The notes: generated by a model from the sequence alone, not told the origin. A DNA stretch of 29,896 bases from Geothermovivens sp964644845 (GCA_964644845.1 CAZXXS010000118.1:1-29896); one strand, 5' to 3'; positions 15,748 to 24,466 are shown, counted from the first letter of the stretch. Translations and numbers: made by a program.

Positions 15748-17745
15748 TCAGGGCGACACATCAATTTCGTCCAGCGAAAGCAATTTGGCGCCACGAAGGT
15801 AGTGCTCGAACCAGTTCAGTTCTTTTTTCATCTTGATCATCTGGTGACGTAATTCCCGCAAGCCGTGCCCTTCACGGGGAAAGGCGACAAATTCTACCGG
15901 GCAGCCGTACCGTTTCAGGCCGATGTACATTTCCTTGCTTTGAGGGAAGGGAACGCGCTGGTCTTTCTCCCCGCAGAAAATCAGGGTAGGGGTGGTTGCG
16001 TTCTTCACGTACAGGACCGGAGATTTTTTCAGCCAGAACGCCCAGTTTTCGTAAGGTACCGAGTTGTGCCAGATCTCGCGAATGTAGTGCATGTCCGTCT
16101 GGGCGTAGAAGCTGAACCAATCAGCTCCGCCTGCGCCGGAGGCTGCTGCCTGGAAGAGGTCTGTGTGGGTCACAGCCCAGTTGGTCTCGTGACCGCCTGC
16201 GCTCCAACCGTGAATCGCGAGACTGTCTGGATGGGCAACACCGCGTGCCAGCATGGCATCCACCCCGGACATGAGGTCTTGGAAGTCTTTTTCGAAGTAG
16301 TGTCCGATGATGGCACGCATCCAGCCGTCGCCGTAACCGGTCGAACCTCTGTAGTTAGGTTCCAGGATGACGTAGCCGCGCCCGGCGAGGACGTTCGTGT
16401 AGCGAACCCAGTCGGAGCTGAACTCCAGTTTGTACGACGACTCGGGACCGCCGTGAATCTGCAGCACCAAGGGGTAACGGCGTTCGGGGGTGTAATTCGG
16501 TGGCGTGATCAGGATGCCCTCCACCCGAGCGCCGTCACTGCTAAGCCAGTGGACCACCTGGTAACGGGCCAGGGCCAGCGTGTCGACCCAGGCGTTGAAG
16601 TGTGTTACCTGCGTGCAGTGTTGGGGTTTGTCGACGTCGGCCAGAAAAATGTTGTACGGGTGCTGTGGGTCGCTTTTCAGAAAGACCAGCTTGTTTCGGT
16701 ACTGCGGGCGCAGCAGGACGCCTCGAAAATCCGTTAGTTGCTTCCACGTACCCGACTCCGGATCCAGAGAAAAGAACTGGGTTGTGACGCCCAGGTTTGC
16801 CAGAAAGATGATCTTATCCGGCTTGCCCTTTCGCGTCGTCCAGAGGTGGGTGTAGACCTGCCACCTGAAACCGGGAAGGAGGTCTCGCGTTTGGCCAGAG
16901 CCGAGATCGAGCCAGAAAATCGACTCTTGGTAGTAGGTTTCCAGCTTCTCGTTAGAGTCGGACACGAACGTGAGTGCGCTACCATCCGGCACCCAGGCAA
17001 GGCTTCTTTCGATGGCTTTGTTGTTCGTGATTCGCTTGACGTGGCGCGTGGCAAGGTCGAGCAGGTAGATCTCGTTGCCGGTGTCGGCATCGCGAAGAGG
17101 CGACGGCGCGGCGATGAAGGCAATTTGCTTCCCGTCAGGCGAAAGACGGAACGAGCGGACGGAAAAAGATCCAGAAGTGAGACGTTCTGCCTGTCCGTCG
17201 GAAACTCGGAAACGCCACAGGTGAACGGGTTTGAGATTGCCGTCGACATCGTAGGCGTCGAGTTTCTGCTTTTTGCGTTTTTGCTCCCTCGGATCCAGGG
17301 TGTCCGGTGCGAGCGCGTAGATCCAGCTCCCCGACCTGTCCCACGCGTAACGTTGAACCCCGTTGTTCAAGTTTGTCAGTTTCCAGGGCTCGCCGCCTTC
17401 GGTGTACATCAGGTAGATCTGCGTTCTCCCGTCTCTGGAGCTGCGAAAGGCCACCAGTGAGCCGTCGGGTGACCACTGAGGATCTGTGGCGCCTTTCTTG
17501 TGGCGTGTGATCTGTGTAAGGCCTGAACCGTCGCCGTTTACACGCCAGACCTGGCTGACGAAACGGTTGGCTTCCCAGTCGGCGGTGGAAAGGGTAAAAA
17601 GGATCTGCTTGCCGTCTGGTGACAGTTGGGGAGCGCCGACGTGCTGAACGTTGTAGAGATCTTCGAAGGTCATTGGACGTTTCGCTACGGCTGGCGAATT
17701 GACCCCGAGCGCGGCAAGCACCAGGATCACGAGGCTTGGACGCAT
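15748..17745 (-). CDS. Secreted S9 prolyl-oligopeptidase-family peptidase
   Basis: This 665-aa protein is a serine peptidase of the acylaminoacyl-peptidase/DPP-like S9 group. A signal peptide (1-21, ending SPAVA) is followed by a TolB/WD40-like beta-propeller (about 25-390) with repeated LSPDGKQ and WSPDGS motifs. The alpha/beta hydrolase domain spans about 395-650. The triad is visible: Ser515 in GWSAGG, Asp595 in GEKDQRVP and His627 in REGHGL; HGGPESS forms the expected oxyanion region. The usual GWSYGG is GWSAGG here. The ATG has GGAGGG at 6 nt. As first gene of the minus-strand operon it faces the divergent SDR gene across a 489-nt region. It should act in the periplasm or outside on oligopeptides. 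Confidence 0.94.
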   Translation of the reverse strand: MRPSLVILVLAALGVNSPAVAKRPMTFEDLYNVQHVGAPQLSPDGKQILFTLSTADWEANRFVSQVWRVNGDGSGLTQITRHKKGATDPQWSPDGSLVAFRSSRDGRTQIYLMYTEGGEPWKLTNLNNGVQRYAWDRSGSWIYALAPDTLDPREQKRKKQKLDAYDVDGNLKPVHLWRFRVSDGQAERLTSGSFSVRSFRLSPDGKQIAFIAAPSPLRDADTGNEIYLLDLATRHVKRITNNKAIERSLAWVPDGSALTFVSDSNEKLETYYQESIFWLDLGSGQTRDLLPGFRWQVYTHLWTTRKGKPDKIIFLANLGVTTQFFSLDPESGTWKQLTDFRGVLLRPQYRNKLVFLKSDPQHPYNIFLADVDKPQHCTQVTHFNAWVDTLALARYQVVHWLSSDGARVEGILITPPNYTPERRYPLVLQIHGGPESSYKLEFSSDWVRYTNVLAGRGYVILEPNYRGSTGYGDGWMRAIIGHYFEKDFQDLMSGVDAMLARGVAHPDSLAIHGWSAGGHETNWAVTHTDLFQAAASGAGGADWFSFYAQTDMHYIREIWHNSVPYENWAFWLKKSPVLYVKNATTPTLIFCGEKDQRVPFPQSKEMYIGLKRYGCPVEFVAFPREGHGLRELRHQMIKMKKELNWFEHYLRGAKLLSLDEIDVSP

Positions 17746-18234
17746 GACCGACCCTCCGGCAGTTTCGCGTTGTTCAACCCGTCAAAGGTACAAATGCAGT
17801 GGCGAAATGTAAAGCGTGAAAATCGAGCTTGAGGTTTCTGAGGTGCTCTGAATTCGGCTGACCGAGATGTGCACCGCAGTCCGTTAGCTGCTGATGTGGG
17901 CGGGCAAGCAGAGTTGTCGTCGGGAGCGAGCGTTTGTGCGAGCCGATGGAGACGTTGTCCCGGTGCGATCCAGTCTGGTCTTCTGCGCCGGGTGGATTGC
18001 GTCGCTCTGCCGGTTGGATTACGCTGTTGAAACGCGATTGGGTTTCCTCAGAACTGTGTTTGTTGGTACTCGTGTGTGATTCCCTGCGGCCGTCCCGGGA
18101 AGCAACCGCTGCTGTGAGCGTTTCACACGCGATTTGCACTGGCAAAACAGGCTCAGTTTCGCTAATTTCCGTCGCCGAAGAACAGGTGAAAACGGCCAAA
18201 GCTGGGTTGGTTTCTCAGAAGGAGGGAGACACAC
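17746..18234. other. Divergent intergenic region, S9 peptidase and SDR
   Basis: This 489-nt region must hold start signals for both directions. On the plus side an inverted repeat TGTGA-GCGTT-TCACA (18113-18127) stands about 108 nt before the SDR start and could be an operator. On the minus side TTTACA-N17-TACCTT close to the peptidase is a weak promoter candidate. No gene or stable RNA is evident. Confidence 0.35.
18113..18127. promoter_or_regulatory. Small palindrome, possible operator
   Basis: Perfect 5-bp arms TGTGA and TCACA are separated by GCGTT, resembling the half-sites of LacI-family or CRP-like regulators, although the odd 5-nt spacing differs from the CRP consensus. No regulator gene is in the window. 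Confidence 0.2.
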
Positions 18235-19008
18235 ATGGCCAACGGTGGAAACCGGGTAAAGGGGCAAAAAGCGCTTGTGACCGGGGCAAGCATGGGGATC
18301 GGGCGTGCCGTGGCGGTTAGACTTGCCCGCGAGGGCGCCAGTGTAGTGGGCATTAACTACTCGAGCAGCGAAGAGCAGGCTCGCCAAACCGCCGAGCTGG
18401 TGGAGTCGGAGGGCGCACGGGCTGTGTTGCTGCGAGCCGACGTGTCCGACGAACGGCAGGCCCAGCAGATGGTGGAGGAATTCATCGGTGCGGCGGGTGC
18501 CATTGACATCCTTGTGAACAATGCAGGTACGCTGGTGAAGCGTCACAGCATCGAGGGCATGCCCACGGATTTGTGGCGGCGTGTGTTCGCTGTGAATCTC
18601 GATGGTGTGTTTTTCGTGACGCGGGCAGCAATTACGCACATGAAGGAGCGAGGAGGCAACATCGTTAACATCACGTCTGTTGCCGCTTACACGGGAGGTG
18701 GACCCGGCTCGGTGCACTACGCTGCTTCCAAAGGTGGGCTGGCCACGCTCACCATCGGCCTCGCCAAAGAACTGGCGGCGTACGGGATCCGGGTGAACGC
18801 CGTTGCCCCCGGTCCGATCGACACACCGTTCCACGATCGTTTCACTCCGGAGGAGCACCGTCAAAGCTTTGTTGAATCGACGCTTCTGCACCGTTTTGGC
18901 ACGCCTGAGGAAGTAGCTGCCGCCGTGTTGTTTCTTGTGAGCGACGAGAGTTCGTACATCACAGGCAGTACCGTCGACGTCAACGGAGGCATGTTTTTCA
19001 GGCTGTGA
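18235..19008 (+). CDS. SDR-family NAD(P)-dependent oxidoreductase
   Basis: This 257-aa cytoplasmic protein is a classical short-chain dehydrogenase/reductase. It shows the cofactor motif TGASMGIG (16-23), NNAG (95-98), catalytic Ser148 (NITSVA), Tyr162 and Lys166 (YAASK), and the PGPIDTPF segment after the active site. Overall it resembles FabG and glucose 1-dehydrogenase types, and the specific substrate is not determinable. INYSSS after strand 2 does not show an acidic residue demanding NAD, so NADP use is plausible. A strong GGAGGG precedes the ATG. It stands alone, with 365 nt to the next plus-strand gene, and its link to the peptidases around it is unclear. Confidence 0.93.
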   Translation: MANGGNRVKGQKALVTGASMGIGRAVAVRLAREGASVVGINYSSSEEQARQTAELVESEGARAVLLRADVSDERQAQQMVEEFIGAAGAIDILVNNAGTLVKRHSIEGMPTDLWRRVFAVNLDGVFFVTRAAITHMKERGGNIVNITSVAAYTGGGPGSVHYAASKGGLATLTIGLAKELAAYGIRVNAVAPGPIDTPFHDRFTPEEHRQSFVESTLLHRFGTPEEVAAAVLFLVSDESSYITGSTVDVNGGMFFRL

Positions 19009-19373
19009 GGGACTGCGTACGGATTTTGAGTGCGCTTTGTGTTCCAGGCCGCTGAGGGGCCGCAGCAGTTTGCCCGTCGGTGTCTGGCGATGAGTGGGCC
19101 ACGGCCTTGCCGAACGGAGTTTGGGTAACAGTAGAGTTTCGGTCGGATGTCGTGCGCGACCGGAACCGGAGTTTGTGGCTGTTCGGTCTCACATTCTCGT
19201 TGCCTCGTGCAACCCCTTCGAGACAGGGCCCATTTGGGAACCGCCGTCCAAGAGCAGGACGCCAGTTTGTTTTTGTCGGAGAGCAAGGGAGAAAAGGTTT
19301 TCGGCGTACGTAGAAGTGAACTGTTGGGGGTCTTGAATCTTTGGCAAGACAAGGACAAAAGAGGACAAGCAAG
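19009..19373 (+). other. 365-nt intergenic region before M14 genes
   Basis: I see no terminator with a clear T-run and no strong promoter. TTGCCG followed at 19 nt by TAGAGT (around 19106-19136) is too weakly spaced to call. The region has no credible coding frame on either strand. Confidence 0.35.
19361..19365 (+). promoter_or_regulatory. Ribosome binding site deciding the first M14 start
   Basis: GAGGA lies 8 nt before a GTG at 19374. This makes the GTG a better start than the in-frame TTG at 19341, and it places the basic end of the signal peptide directly at the N-terminus. Confidence 0.55.
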
Positions 19374-21206
19374 GTGCACCGACCGAAACGAATCTTGGGT
19401 CAAGGAACGCTGCTCCTTCTCGCCGTGCTGGTGGGAACGTCGCTGGTGCGGGCTGGCGATGGGTACCACAATTACGCAAATCTTACGAAAGCGCTGAGGA
19501 AGCTGGCTTCTGCTTACCCGGAATTGGTGCGTTTGGAATCGATTGGGAAAAGCTCGGAGGGTAGAGACCTCTGGCTTCTGGAGATTACAGATCGGGCCTC
19601 CGGCAGGTCAGGTGACAAGCAAGGCGTTTTCGTCGTTGGCAGCCTGGAAGGGCACCACGTCGTGGGAAGTGAACTGGCGCTGGGTGTCGCGGAAAAACTC
19701 GTGAGAGACTACAGTCGGGTGGACTCAGTGACGCAGCTCCTGAAGACCAGAGTGTTCTACATTTTGCCGCGGGCAAACCCGGACGGTGCGGAATTCATGT
19801 TTCGCGCTGTGCGTTGGGAACACGCTGAGAACACAATGCCTTGGGACGACGATTTCGACGACACAGCTGACGAGGACGGACCGGATGACCTGAATGGGGA
19901 CGGTTGGATCACGCAGATGCGCGTCCGCGATCCAGAGGGGGACTACCGTGTTGATCCGAAGAATCCGCGTTTGCTTGTGAAGGCGGATCGGGCGAAGGGC
20001 GAACGTGGTGAGTACAAGCTTTACACCGAGGGGGTCGACGACGACGGCGACGAGGCGTACAACGAGGACGGTCCGGGCGGCATTAGCCCCGACCGAAACT
20101 TTCCCCGTGACTACCCTTACAACAAACCCGGAGCTGGACGCTACCAGCTTCAGGCCCCAGAAGCCAGGGCCATTGTGGACTTTCTTTTGACTCACAGGAA
20201 CATCGGGGTGACGCTGGCTTTTTGTTTGCACGACAACCTGGTCAACCCACCCAGAGCCGAGCGCAACTCGCGAGGACGGTTTGGTCTGCACTCGGGAACG
20301 GACGACCGGAGCAGGCGGCGGATGTTTGGTCGAAGGCCTGCAGCGGGTGTGAATCCCGACGACATCCCTTACTACGAGCACCTGAGCAAGGTGTACAAGC
20401 GCCTGCTGAGTGTCAAAGGGGAACCGTTGGTTCAAACCGAAAAGCCAGCGGGCGCTTTTTTCCAGTGGGCGTACTTCCAGTACGGGGTTCCGTCCTTTGC
20501 CACGGTTGGGTGGTTTCCCGTGCTGCCGCGCGAACGAGAGGCAGCAAAGGACACCACCGGCAGGAGAGGAGTGGGAGCTCGTTCCGTGACGCCTGATCGC
20601 GCTGGCACAGGGGCACGGCGACCAGGCCATCTGACGATGGCGGGTGATGCCAAGAAGCGCGAGCCCCGGAATGCCGACGCTAAGTGGTTGAAATGGCTTA
20701 AGACCTACCGTGGGGGCTACGGTTTTGTCGAGTGGAGTCCCATTCAACACCCTCAGCTGGGCGAGGTGGAGGTCGGTGGCTTTCTGCCGTTTGTGAGAAC
20801 GAATCCACCGGACTCGGCGCTGGCCCGTCTGGTGCACGGCCACACCCGATTCGTTGCGCTCCTGGGCTCGTCGTTGCCAGAAATCAAGATTGCGGATCTG
20901 AAAGTAACGCCTCTCGGGGGAGGGGTCGCCCGGGTGGAACTGAGTGTGGAGAATGACGGGTATTTCCCAACAGTGCTTGCTCACGCGGCACGGGCGCGTG
21001 CAGTGAAACCGACGCGTGTTGAAGTGAAAACGGAAGCCAAAGTGTTGGGCGGGAAGAAGATCACGTTTCTGGACCCCATTTCCGGTTCGGGGGGTCGGGT
21101 AAAAGTGGAGTGGATTTTCCGGGGAGAGAAAGGGACCCCGGTAAACTTCCGTGTTGTTTCCGAGAAGGCAGGTGTGGTGGAAGCCACGGTGAGACTTCCC
21201 GGATGA
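19374..21206 (+). CDS. Secreted M14-like protein with altered active site
   Basis: This exported protein, 610 aa from the GTG start, resembles zinc carboxypeptidases (M14) and is clearly a paralogue of the next gene. After a signal peptide (1-27), the M14 fold is recognisable by GKSSEGRDLW, RANPDG, PDRNFP and the third-ligand His286 (CLHDN). However, the first metal motif, HGNE in the neighbour, reads EGHH (92-95), so Glu and His have exchanged places. The catalytic Glu of FTNELW in the neighbour is Val378 (FATVGW). Two acidic Asp-rich loops (about 157-187 and 221-236, such as DLNGDGW and DDDGDEAYNEDG) suggest calcium binding. An Arg/Gly-rich stretch (about 385-430) is absent from the neighbour. 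It may be a pseudoenzyme, a binding protein or an enzyme with changed chemistry. The gene reads through without frameshift, so it is not a decaying copy. Confidence 0.88.
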   Translation: MHRPKRILGQGTLLLLAVLVGTSLVRAGDGYHNYANLTKALRKLASAYPELVRLESIGKSSEGRDLWLLEITDRASGRSGDKQGVFVVGSLEGHHVVGSELALGVAEKLVRDYSRVDSVTQLLKTRVFYILPRANPDGAEFMFRAVRWEHAENTMPWDDDFDDTADEDGPDDLNGDGWITQMRVRDPEGDYRVDPKNPRLLVKADRAKGERGEYKLYTEGVDDDGDEAYNEDGPGGISPDRNFPRDYPYNKPGAGRYQLQAPEARAIVDFLLTHRNIGVTLAFCLHDNLVNPPRAERNSRGRFGLHSGTDDRSRRRMFGRRPAAGVNPDDIPYYEHLSKVYKRLLSVKGEPLVQTEKPAGAFFQWAYFQYGVPSFATVGWFPVLPREREAAKDTTGRRGVGARSVTPDRAGTGARRPGHLTMAGDAKKREPRNADAKWLKWLKTYRGGYGFVEWSPIQHPQLGEVEVGGFLPFVRTNPPDSALARLVHGHTRFVALLGSSLPEIKIADLKVTPLGGGVARVELSVENDGYFPTVLAHAARARAVKPTRVEVKTEAKVLGGKKITFLDPISGSGGRVKVEWIFRGEKGTPVNFRVVSEKAGVVEATVRLPG

Positions 21207-21323
21207 GTTGCTCCAAGCACAGCTGTTCCGCGAGTGTGGCGAATCCTGCGAGGAACAGTGTTGCTGGAGCAGAGGCGTGTTGCGGGAGTAGCAATCCGGT
21301 ATTTTGGCGAGTGAGGCACGACA

Positions 21324-23084
21324 ATGAGAAAATTGGGCAAAACGGTAGTGCTTACCTTGACCCTTGGCCTTTGCGCTGCCACTGCACTTGACGCACGTGA
21401 CTACGACGCGCCACATCGGGTCCGTCTTTCTTTTGATCGCTACTACAACTACCCTGAGCTCGTAGCTGCTTTCAGAACCCTCGAAAAAGCGTACCCGAAA
21501 TTCCTGCGCGTCGAAACGATTGGCAAGAGCGTGCAGGGTCGGGATTTGATCGTGGCCGTCATCAACAACCCGGCTACTGGCCCGGAGTTGGGCAAAGCGG
21601 CCATGTACATCGACGGTAACATCCACGGCAACGAGGTTCAGGGCGGCGAAGTGTGCCTCTACACCGCCTGGTACCTGCTTGAGAACTACGGCAAAATTAA
21701 CAAGGTCACCGAACTGGTGGATGACCGCGTTTTCTACATCGTACCTGTGGTTAATCCCGACGGACGTGCCTGGTGGTTCGACGAACCGAACACGCCCCAC
21801 TCGTCGCGCAGTGGACTCAAGCCAACGGATAACGACAACGACGGACTGTACGACGAGGACGGGTTCGACGACCTCGACGGCGACGGTTCCATTTGCCAGA
21901 TGCGCAAAAAAGTGCCTTTTGGAAACTGGCGCGTAAGCTCCGAAGACCCCCGACTGATGGAACGTGTGGCCTTTGGCGAGGTTGGCGATTACATCATGCT
22001 TGGCTACGAAGGCATCGACAACGACGGTGACGGGATGATCAACGAGGACGGACCGGGTGGGTACGACCCGAATCGGAATTGGCCCTCAGATTGGCAGCCG
22101 AATTACGTGCAGTACGGTGCCGGAGACTACCCTCTGTCGCTGCCAGAGTCGCGGGCAGTGGCGGAGTTCATCATGAGTCATCCCAACATCGCCGGAGTGC
22201 AGTCGTACCACAACTCCGGCGGAATGATTTTGAGGGGACCAGGGGCGGAAAGCGTTGGGGAATACCCGCACCGGGACGTGCGCGTCTACGACCGGATTGG
22301 TGAAATCGGCGAGCAGATTCTGCCATTCTACCGTTACATGGTGATCTACAAAGATCTTTACCCGGTGCACGGAGGCTTCATCACCTGGACGTACGAGGGT
22401 TTGGGCATTTTTTCGTTCACAAACGAGCTCTGGAGCTCGTACGAGTATTTCAAGAAGAAACCAGCGGAATCGAACAAACAGGACTGGCGGGCGTCGTTCT
22501 TGTCCAGGCAAAAGGAGCGAATGAAATTCAACGACTTGGTTGAAATGGGTGACATGTTCGTCGACTGGCATCCGTACAAGCACCCTACCTACGGCGACAT
22601 CGAGATTGGTGGGTGGAAAAAGTGGTCGGCCCGTGTAGCCCCCGTTTTTGCGCTCGAAGAACTCTGCCATCGGAACTGCGCTTTTACGCTTTACCACGCT
22701 GATCAAATGCCAAAGCCCGCCATCCACGAGGTCAGCGTACATCCGCTCGGGAACCGTGTCTACCAGGTGCGTGTGGTTTTCGCCAACGAGCGGATCATCC
22801 CGACGATTTCGGAACAAGCTCAGCGCTACAAACTGCAGCGTCCGGATTGGGCCCTTATTTCCGGGGAGAAGGTGAAGGTGTTGGCAGGCGGACCTGTGGA
22901 CGACCGCTGGCTCGGGAAAATGAAGCCAGTCAAACACCACCCGGAGAAAGTCCGTTTGCTGGACGGCATTCAAGGGATGTCGGAGCGCCTGGTGGAGTGG
23001 ATCGTGCAAGGACACGGCGACGTGACCGTAGCGCTGGACTGTGTGAAAGGCGGGCGCGTTGAGAAGCGGGTGGCTCTGCGGTAG
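21324..23084 (+). CDS. Secreted M14 zinc carboxypeptidase with Asp-rich insert
   Basis: This 586-aa exported M14 metallopeptidase has a signal peptide at 1-24. The catalytic residues are all present: HGNE (His101, Glu104), NPDGR, DPNRNW, YHNSGG (His296) and FTNELW (Glu368, general base). Between the second strand block and the third ligand sits an insert with three DxDxDG-type loops (DNDNDGLYDEDG, DLDGDGS, DNDGDGMINEDG, about 169-243), probably calcium sites that stabilise an extracellular enzyme. A C-terminal beta-rich domain follows from about 440. GAGG stands 7 nt before the ATG. It begins 117 nt after the paralogue and the two are probably co-transcribed. It should release C-terminal residues from peptides, but amidase or other M14 activities are possible. 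Confidence 0.93.
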   Translation: MRKLGKTVVLTLTLGLCAATALDARDYDAPHRVRLSFDRYYNYPELVAAFRTLEKAYPKFLRVETIGKSVQGRDLIVAVINNPATGPELGKAAMYIDGNIHGNEVQGGEVCLYTAWYLLENYGKINKVTELVDDRVFYIVPVVNPDGRAWWFDEPNTPHSSRSGLKPTDNDNDGLYDEDGFDDLDGDGSICQMRKKVPFGNWRVSSEDPRLMERVAFGEVGDYIMLGYEGIDNDGDGMINEDGPGGYDPNRNWPSDWQPNYVQYGAGDYPLSLPESRAVAEFIMSHPNIAGVQSYHNSGGMILRGPGAESVGEYPHRDVRVYDRIGEIGEQILPFYRYMVIYKDLYPVHGGFITWTYEGLGIFSFTNELWSSYEYFKKKPAESNKQDWRASFLSRQKERMKFNDLVEMGDMFVDWHPYKHPTYGDIEIGGWKKWSARVAPVFALEELCHRNCAFTLYHADQMPKPAIHEVSVHPLGNRVYQVRVVFANERIIPTISEQAQRYKLQRPDWALISGEKVKVLAGGPVDDRWLGKMKPVKHHPEKVRLLDGIQGMSERLVEWIVQGHGDVTVALDCVKGGRVEKRVALR

Positions 23085-23120
23085 TTCTCGTAGTGCTGAA
23101 CCGCGCGGGAGATTTGAGGC

Positions 23121-23357
23121 ATGGCCGGAACCACCTCGGACATCCACACTGTGCTCAGACGACACCGTGCCCAACTGTTGGCTGTGAAGGGTGTTGTGGG
23201 TGTTGGTGTGGGGCAGGTAAAAGGGGAGAAGGTAGTGCAGGTAATGGTGAGTAAGCGGCTGCCGGAGCACGACAGGAAGATCCCCAGCGTGCTGGAGAAT
23301 TACCGTGTGGTGATTGTGGAGACGGGTCCGTTCCGGGCGCGAAAACAGGGGGAGTGA
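23121..23357 (+). CDS. Small conserved-looking protein, unknown function
   Basis: This is a 78-aa protein without signal peptide or membrane segment. An N-terminal helix (VLRRHRAQLLAVKG) is followed by VVGVGVGQVKGEKVVQVMV, then KIPSVLENYRVVIVETGPF. The VxGVGVG...IP..LE.Y.VVI..TG pattern is one I associate with short stand-alone proteins and with N-terminal pieces of some trypsin-like proteins, but I cannot name a family with confidence. GGGAG lies 9 nt upstream of the ATG. It is 36 nt after the M14 gene, so it likely ends that transcript. Confidence 0.75.
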   Translation: MAGTTSDIHTVLRRHRAQLLAVKGVVGVGVGQVKGEKVVQVMVSKRLPEHDRKIPSVLENYRVVIVETGPFRARKQGE

Positions 23358-23646
23358 ACGGCAGGTCTCGTCTGGAACGCTGGTTGGGTGTCTCGGGGGG
23401 AAGTTTTCGTACAGACGTTGGCCATGCGAGTTGCTTAAGCGGGGGGCCAGCGTCACTGTCTCCTCCTCCACCTGTACAGGCGTTGAGTGCTTTGCGTGGA
23501 ACCCGCCGAAGACTGCTTTCCTCAAGCGGTGCGAGAACTGCGCCGAAAGAAAGCGGTTTCAGCCTGGCCCAAGGCGCACCGGAACCACTGCTCTCCGGCG
23601 TCGTTGCACAAATGAGCGGGTTTGCTCGTCTGCGGGAGGAGCAGGC

Positions 23647-24402
23647 ATGAGGGTGTGGGTCAGGCTTGGCGCGGTTGCTGTCTTGGTGGCGGCGTCTGCG
23701 GCACGGCCCCAAACATCTCTCGTTGTTCGAGAGCGCCGACCGGTGTCGCTAAAGGTGCGCCTGGAAAGTGCGGCACGGCCTGGTTTCGTGAGGAATCTCG
23801 ATCGCTACGTGCCTCACAATCTTCCCGAACGCCGGCGAATTCACTACCAGTTCAAGCGGCTTTTGACCTTGGTGACCGGACGCTGGGTTCCGGACACAAC
23901 CTCTCTCACGACGATTTTCCACCGGCTAGATAAACTCCCCGACGCTTTGAAGCAAAAGGCACTGTTGTTCGCTGCTGCCGGACCGGTAGCCATGTGGGCG
24001 CAGGGTTGGGCCAGACGTCAGTTCCGCCGCTACAAGGTGCCCGCGGTGGAACCTGGTTCTCAGGGCATCAGGTTGAAACCGCTCCGATTGGGGCGCTCTG
24101 TGCAAGCCTGGTACGAATGGCGGCTTCCACAACGCACCTACGGGTACGTGCGTTTCTGGCCATTGCGCGCTGTAGGATTCCACAGCCGTTCGCCGGACTA
24201 CACCTCTACAGGCATTTGGTGCTCGCCAAAACGGCGTTGGTCGTTTTGTGTTCAAAAAGCGGCCGGACGTACCTGGCGCTCGGTTTCCTTAAGTGTGCAA
24301 CGCTACACGAGGCACACTTTCCTGAGCTGGCAGACAGACAGGATTGAATCGCGCTGGGATTCGGGCTGGCGAATGTACGTGGGTTGGGTGTGGTTGCGGT
24401 GA
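23647..24402 (+). CDS. Unrecognised secreted protein
   Basis: This 251-aa protein has a signal peptide at about residues 1-24 (MRVWVRLGAVAVLVAASAA). The mature protein is rich in Arg, Trp and Tyr, very basic, and its second half (about 140-251) looks like a series of beta strands with many aromatic residues (WYEWRLPQRTYGYVRFWPL, WRMYVGWVWLR), reminiscent of an outer-membrane or surface beta structure. I do not recognise the family. The ATG at 23647 is chosen because GGGAGGA lies 6 nt before it and the signal peptide begins there. The frame continues upstream to 23314, but that part is unlikely to be coding. It is followed directly by the repeat tract. Confidence 0.75.
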   Translation: MRVWVRLGAVAVLVAASAARPQTSLVVRERRPVSLKVRLESAARPGFVRNLDRYVPHNLPERRRIHYQFKRLLTLVTGRWVPDTTSLTTIFHRLDKLPDALKQKALLFAAAGPVAMWAQGWARRQFRRYKVPAVEPGSQGIRLKPLRLGRSVQAWYEWRLPQRTYGYVRFWPLRAVGFHSRSPDYTSTGIWCSPKRRWSFCVQKAAGRTWRSVSLSVQRYTRHTFLSWQTDRIESRWDSGWRMYVGWVWLR

Positions 24403-24403
24403 A

Positions 24404-24466
24404 CCCCGGTTTCGCCGGGGACTGAAGTCCCCGGCTGTCCCAGATGAAAACCGGCTGAAGCCGGTT
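24404..24466 (+). repeat. Two-hairpin repeat, type A, copy 1
   Basis: CCGGGGACT-GA-AGTCCCCGG (24415-24434) is followed after 14 nt by AACCGGCT-GA-AGCCGGTT (24449-24466). An alternative stem CCCCGG-TTTCG-CCGGGG (24404-24420) overlaps the first, so two structures compete. It begins 2 nt after the stop codon at 24402 and could protect or end that mRNA, although no T-run follows. Confidence 0.8.

Noticed and set aside
19009..19373. tRNA or structured RNA in the gap before the M14 genes
   Set aside because: No cloverleaf-like arms or TTCGA loop could be found by eye, and no strong inverted repeats are present.
19725..21800. 691-aa open frame on the minus strand opposite the two M14 genes
   Set aside because: It runs antisense across two genes with clear M14 motifs, its translation has the low-complexity His/Val/Arg mix typical of antisense frames, and it has no recognisable motif.
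22086..23525. 479-aa minus-strand open frame opposite the second M14 gene
   Set aside because: Shadow of a well-supported gene on the other strand; no domain, and it spans the stop and start regions of two real genes.
23314..23646. N-terminal extension of the orphan secreted protein, including a Cys-containing stretch (RCENCAERK)
   Set aside because: The signal peptide and strong ribosome site at 23647 mark the start; the extension would bury the signal peptide 111 residues inside.
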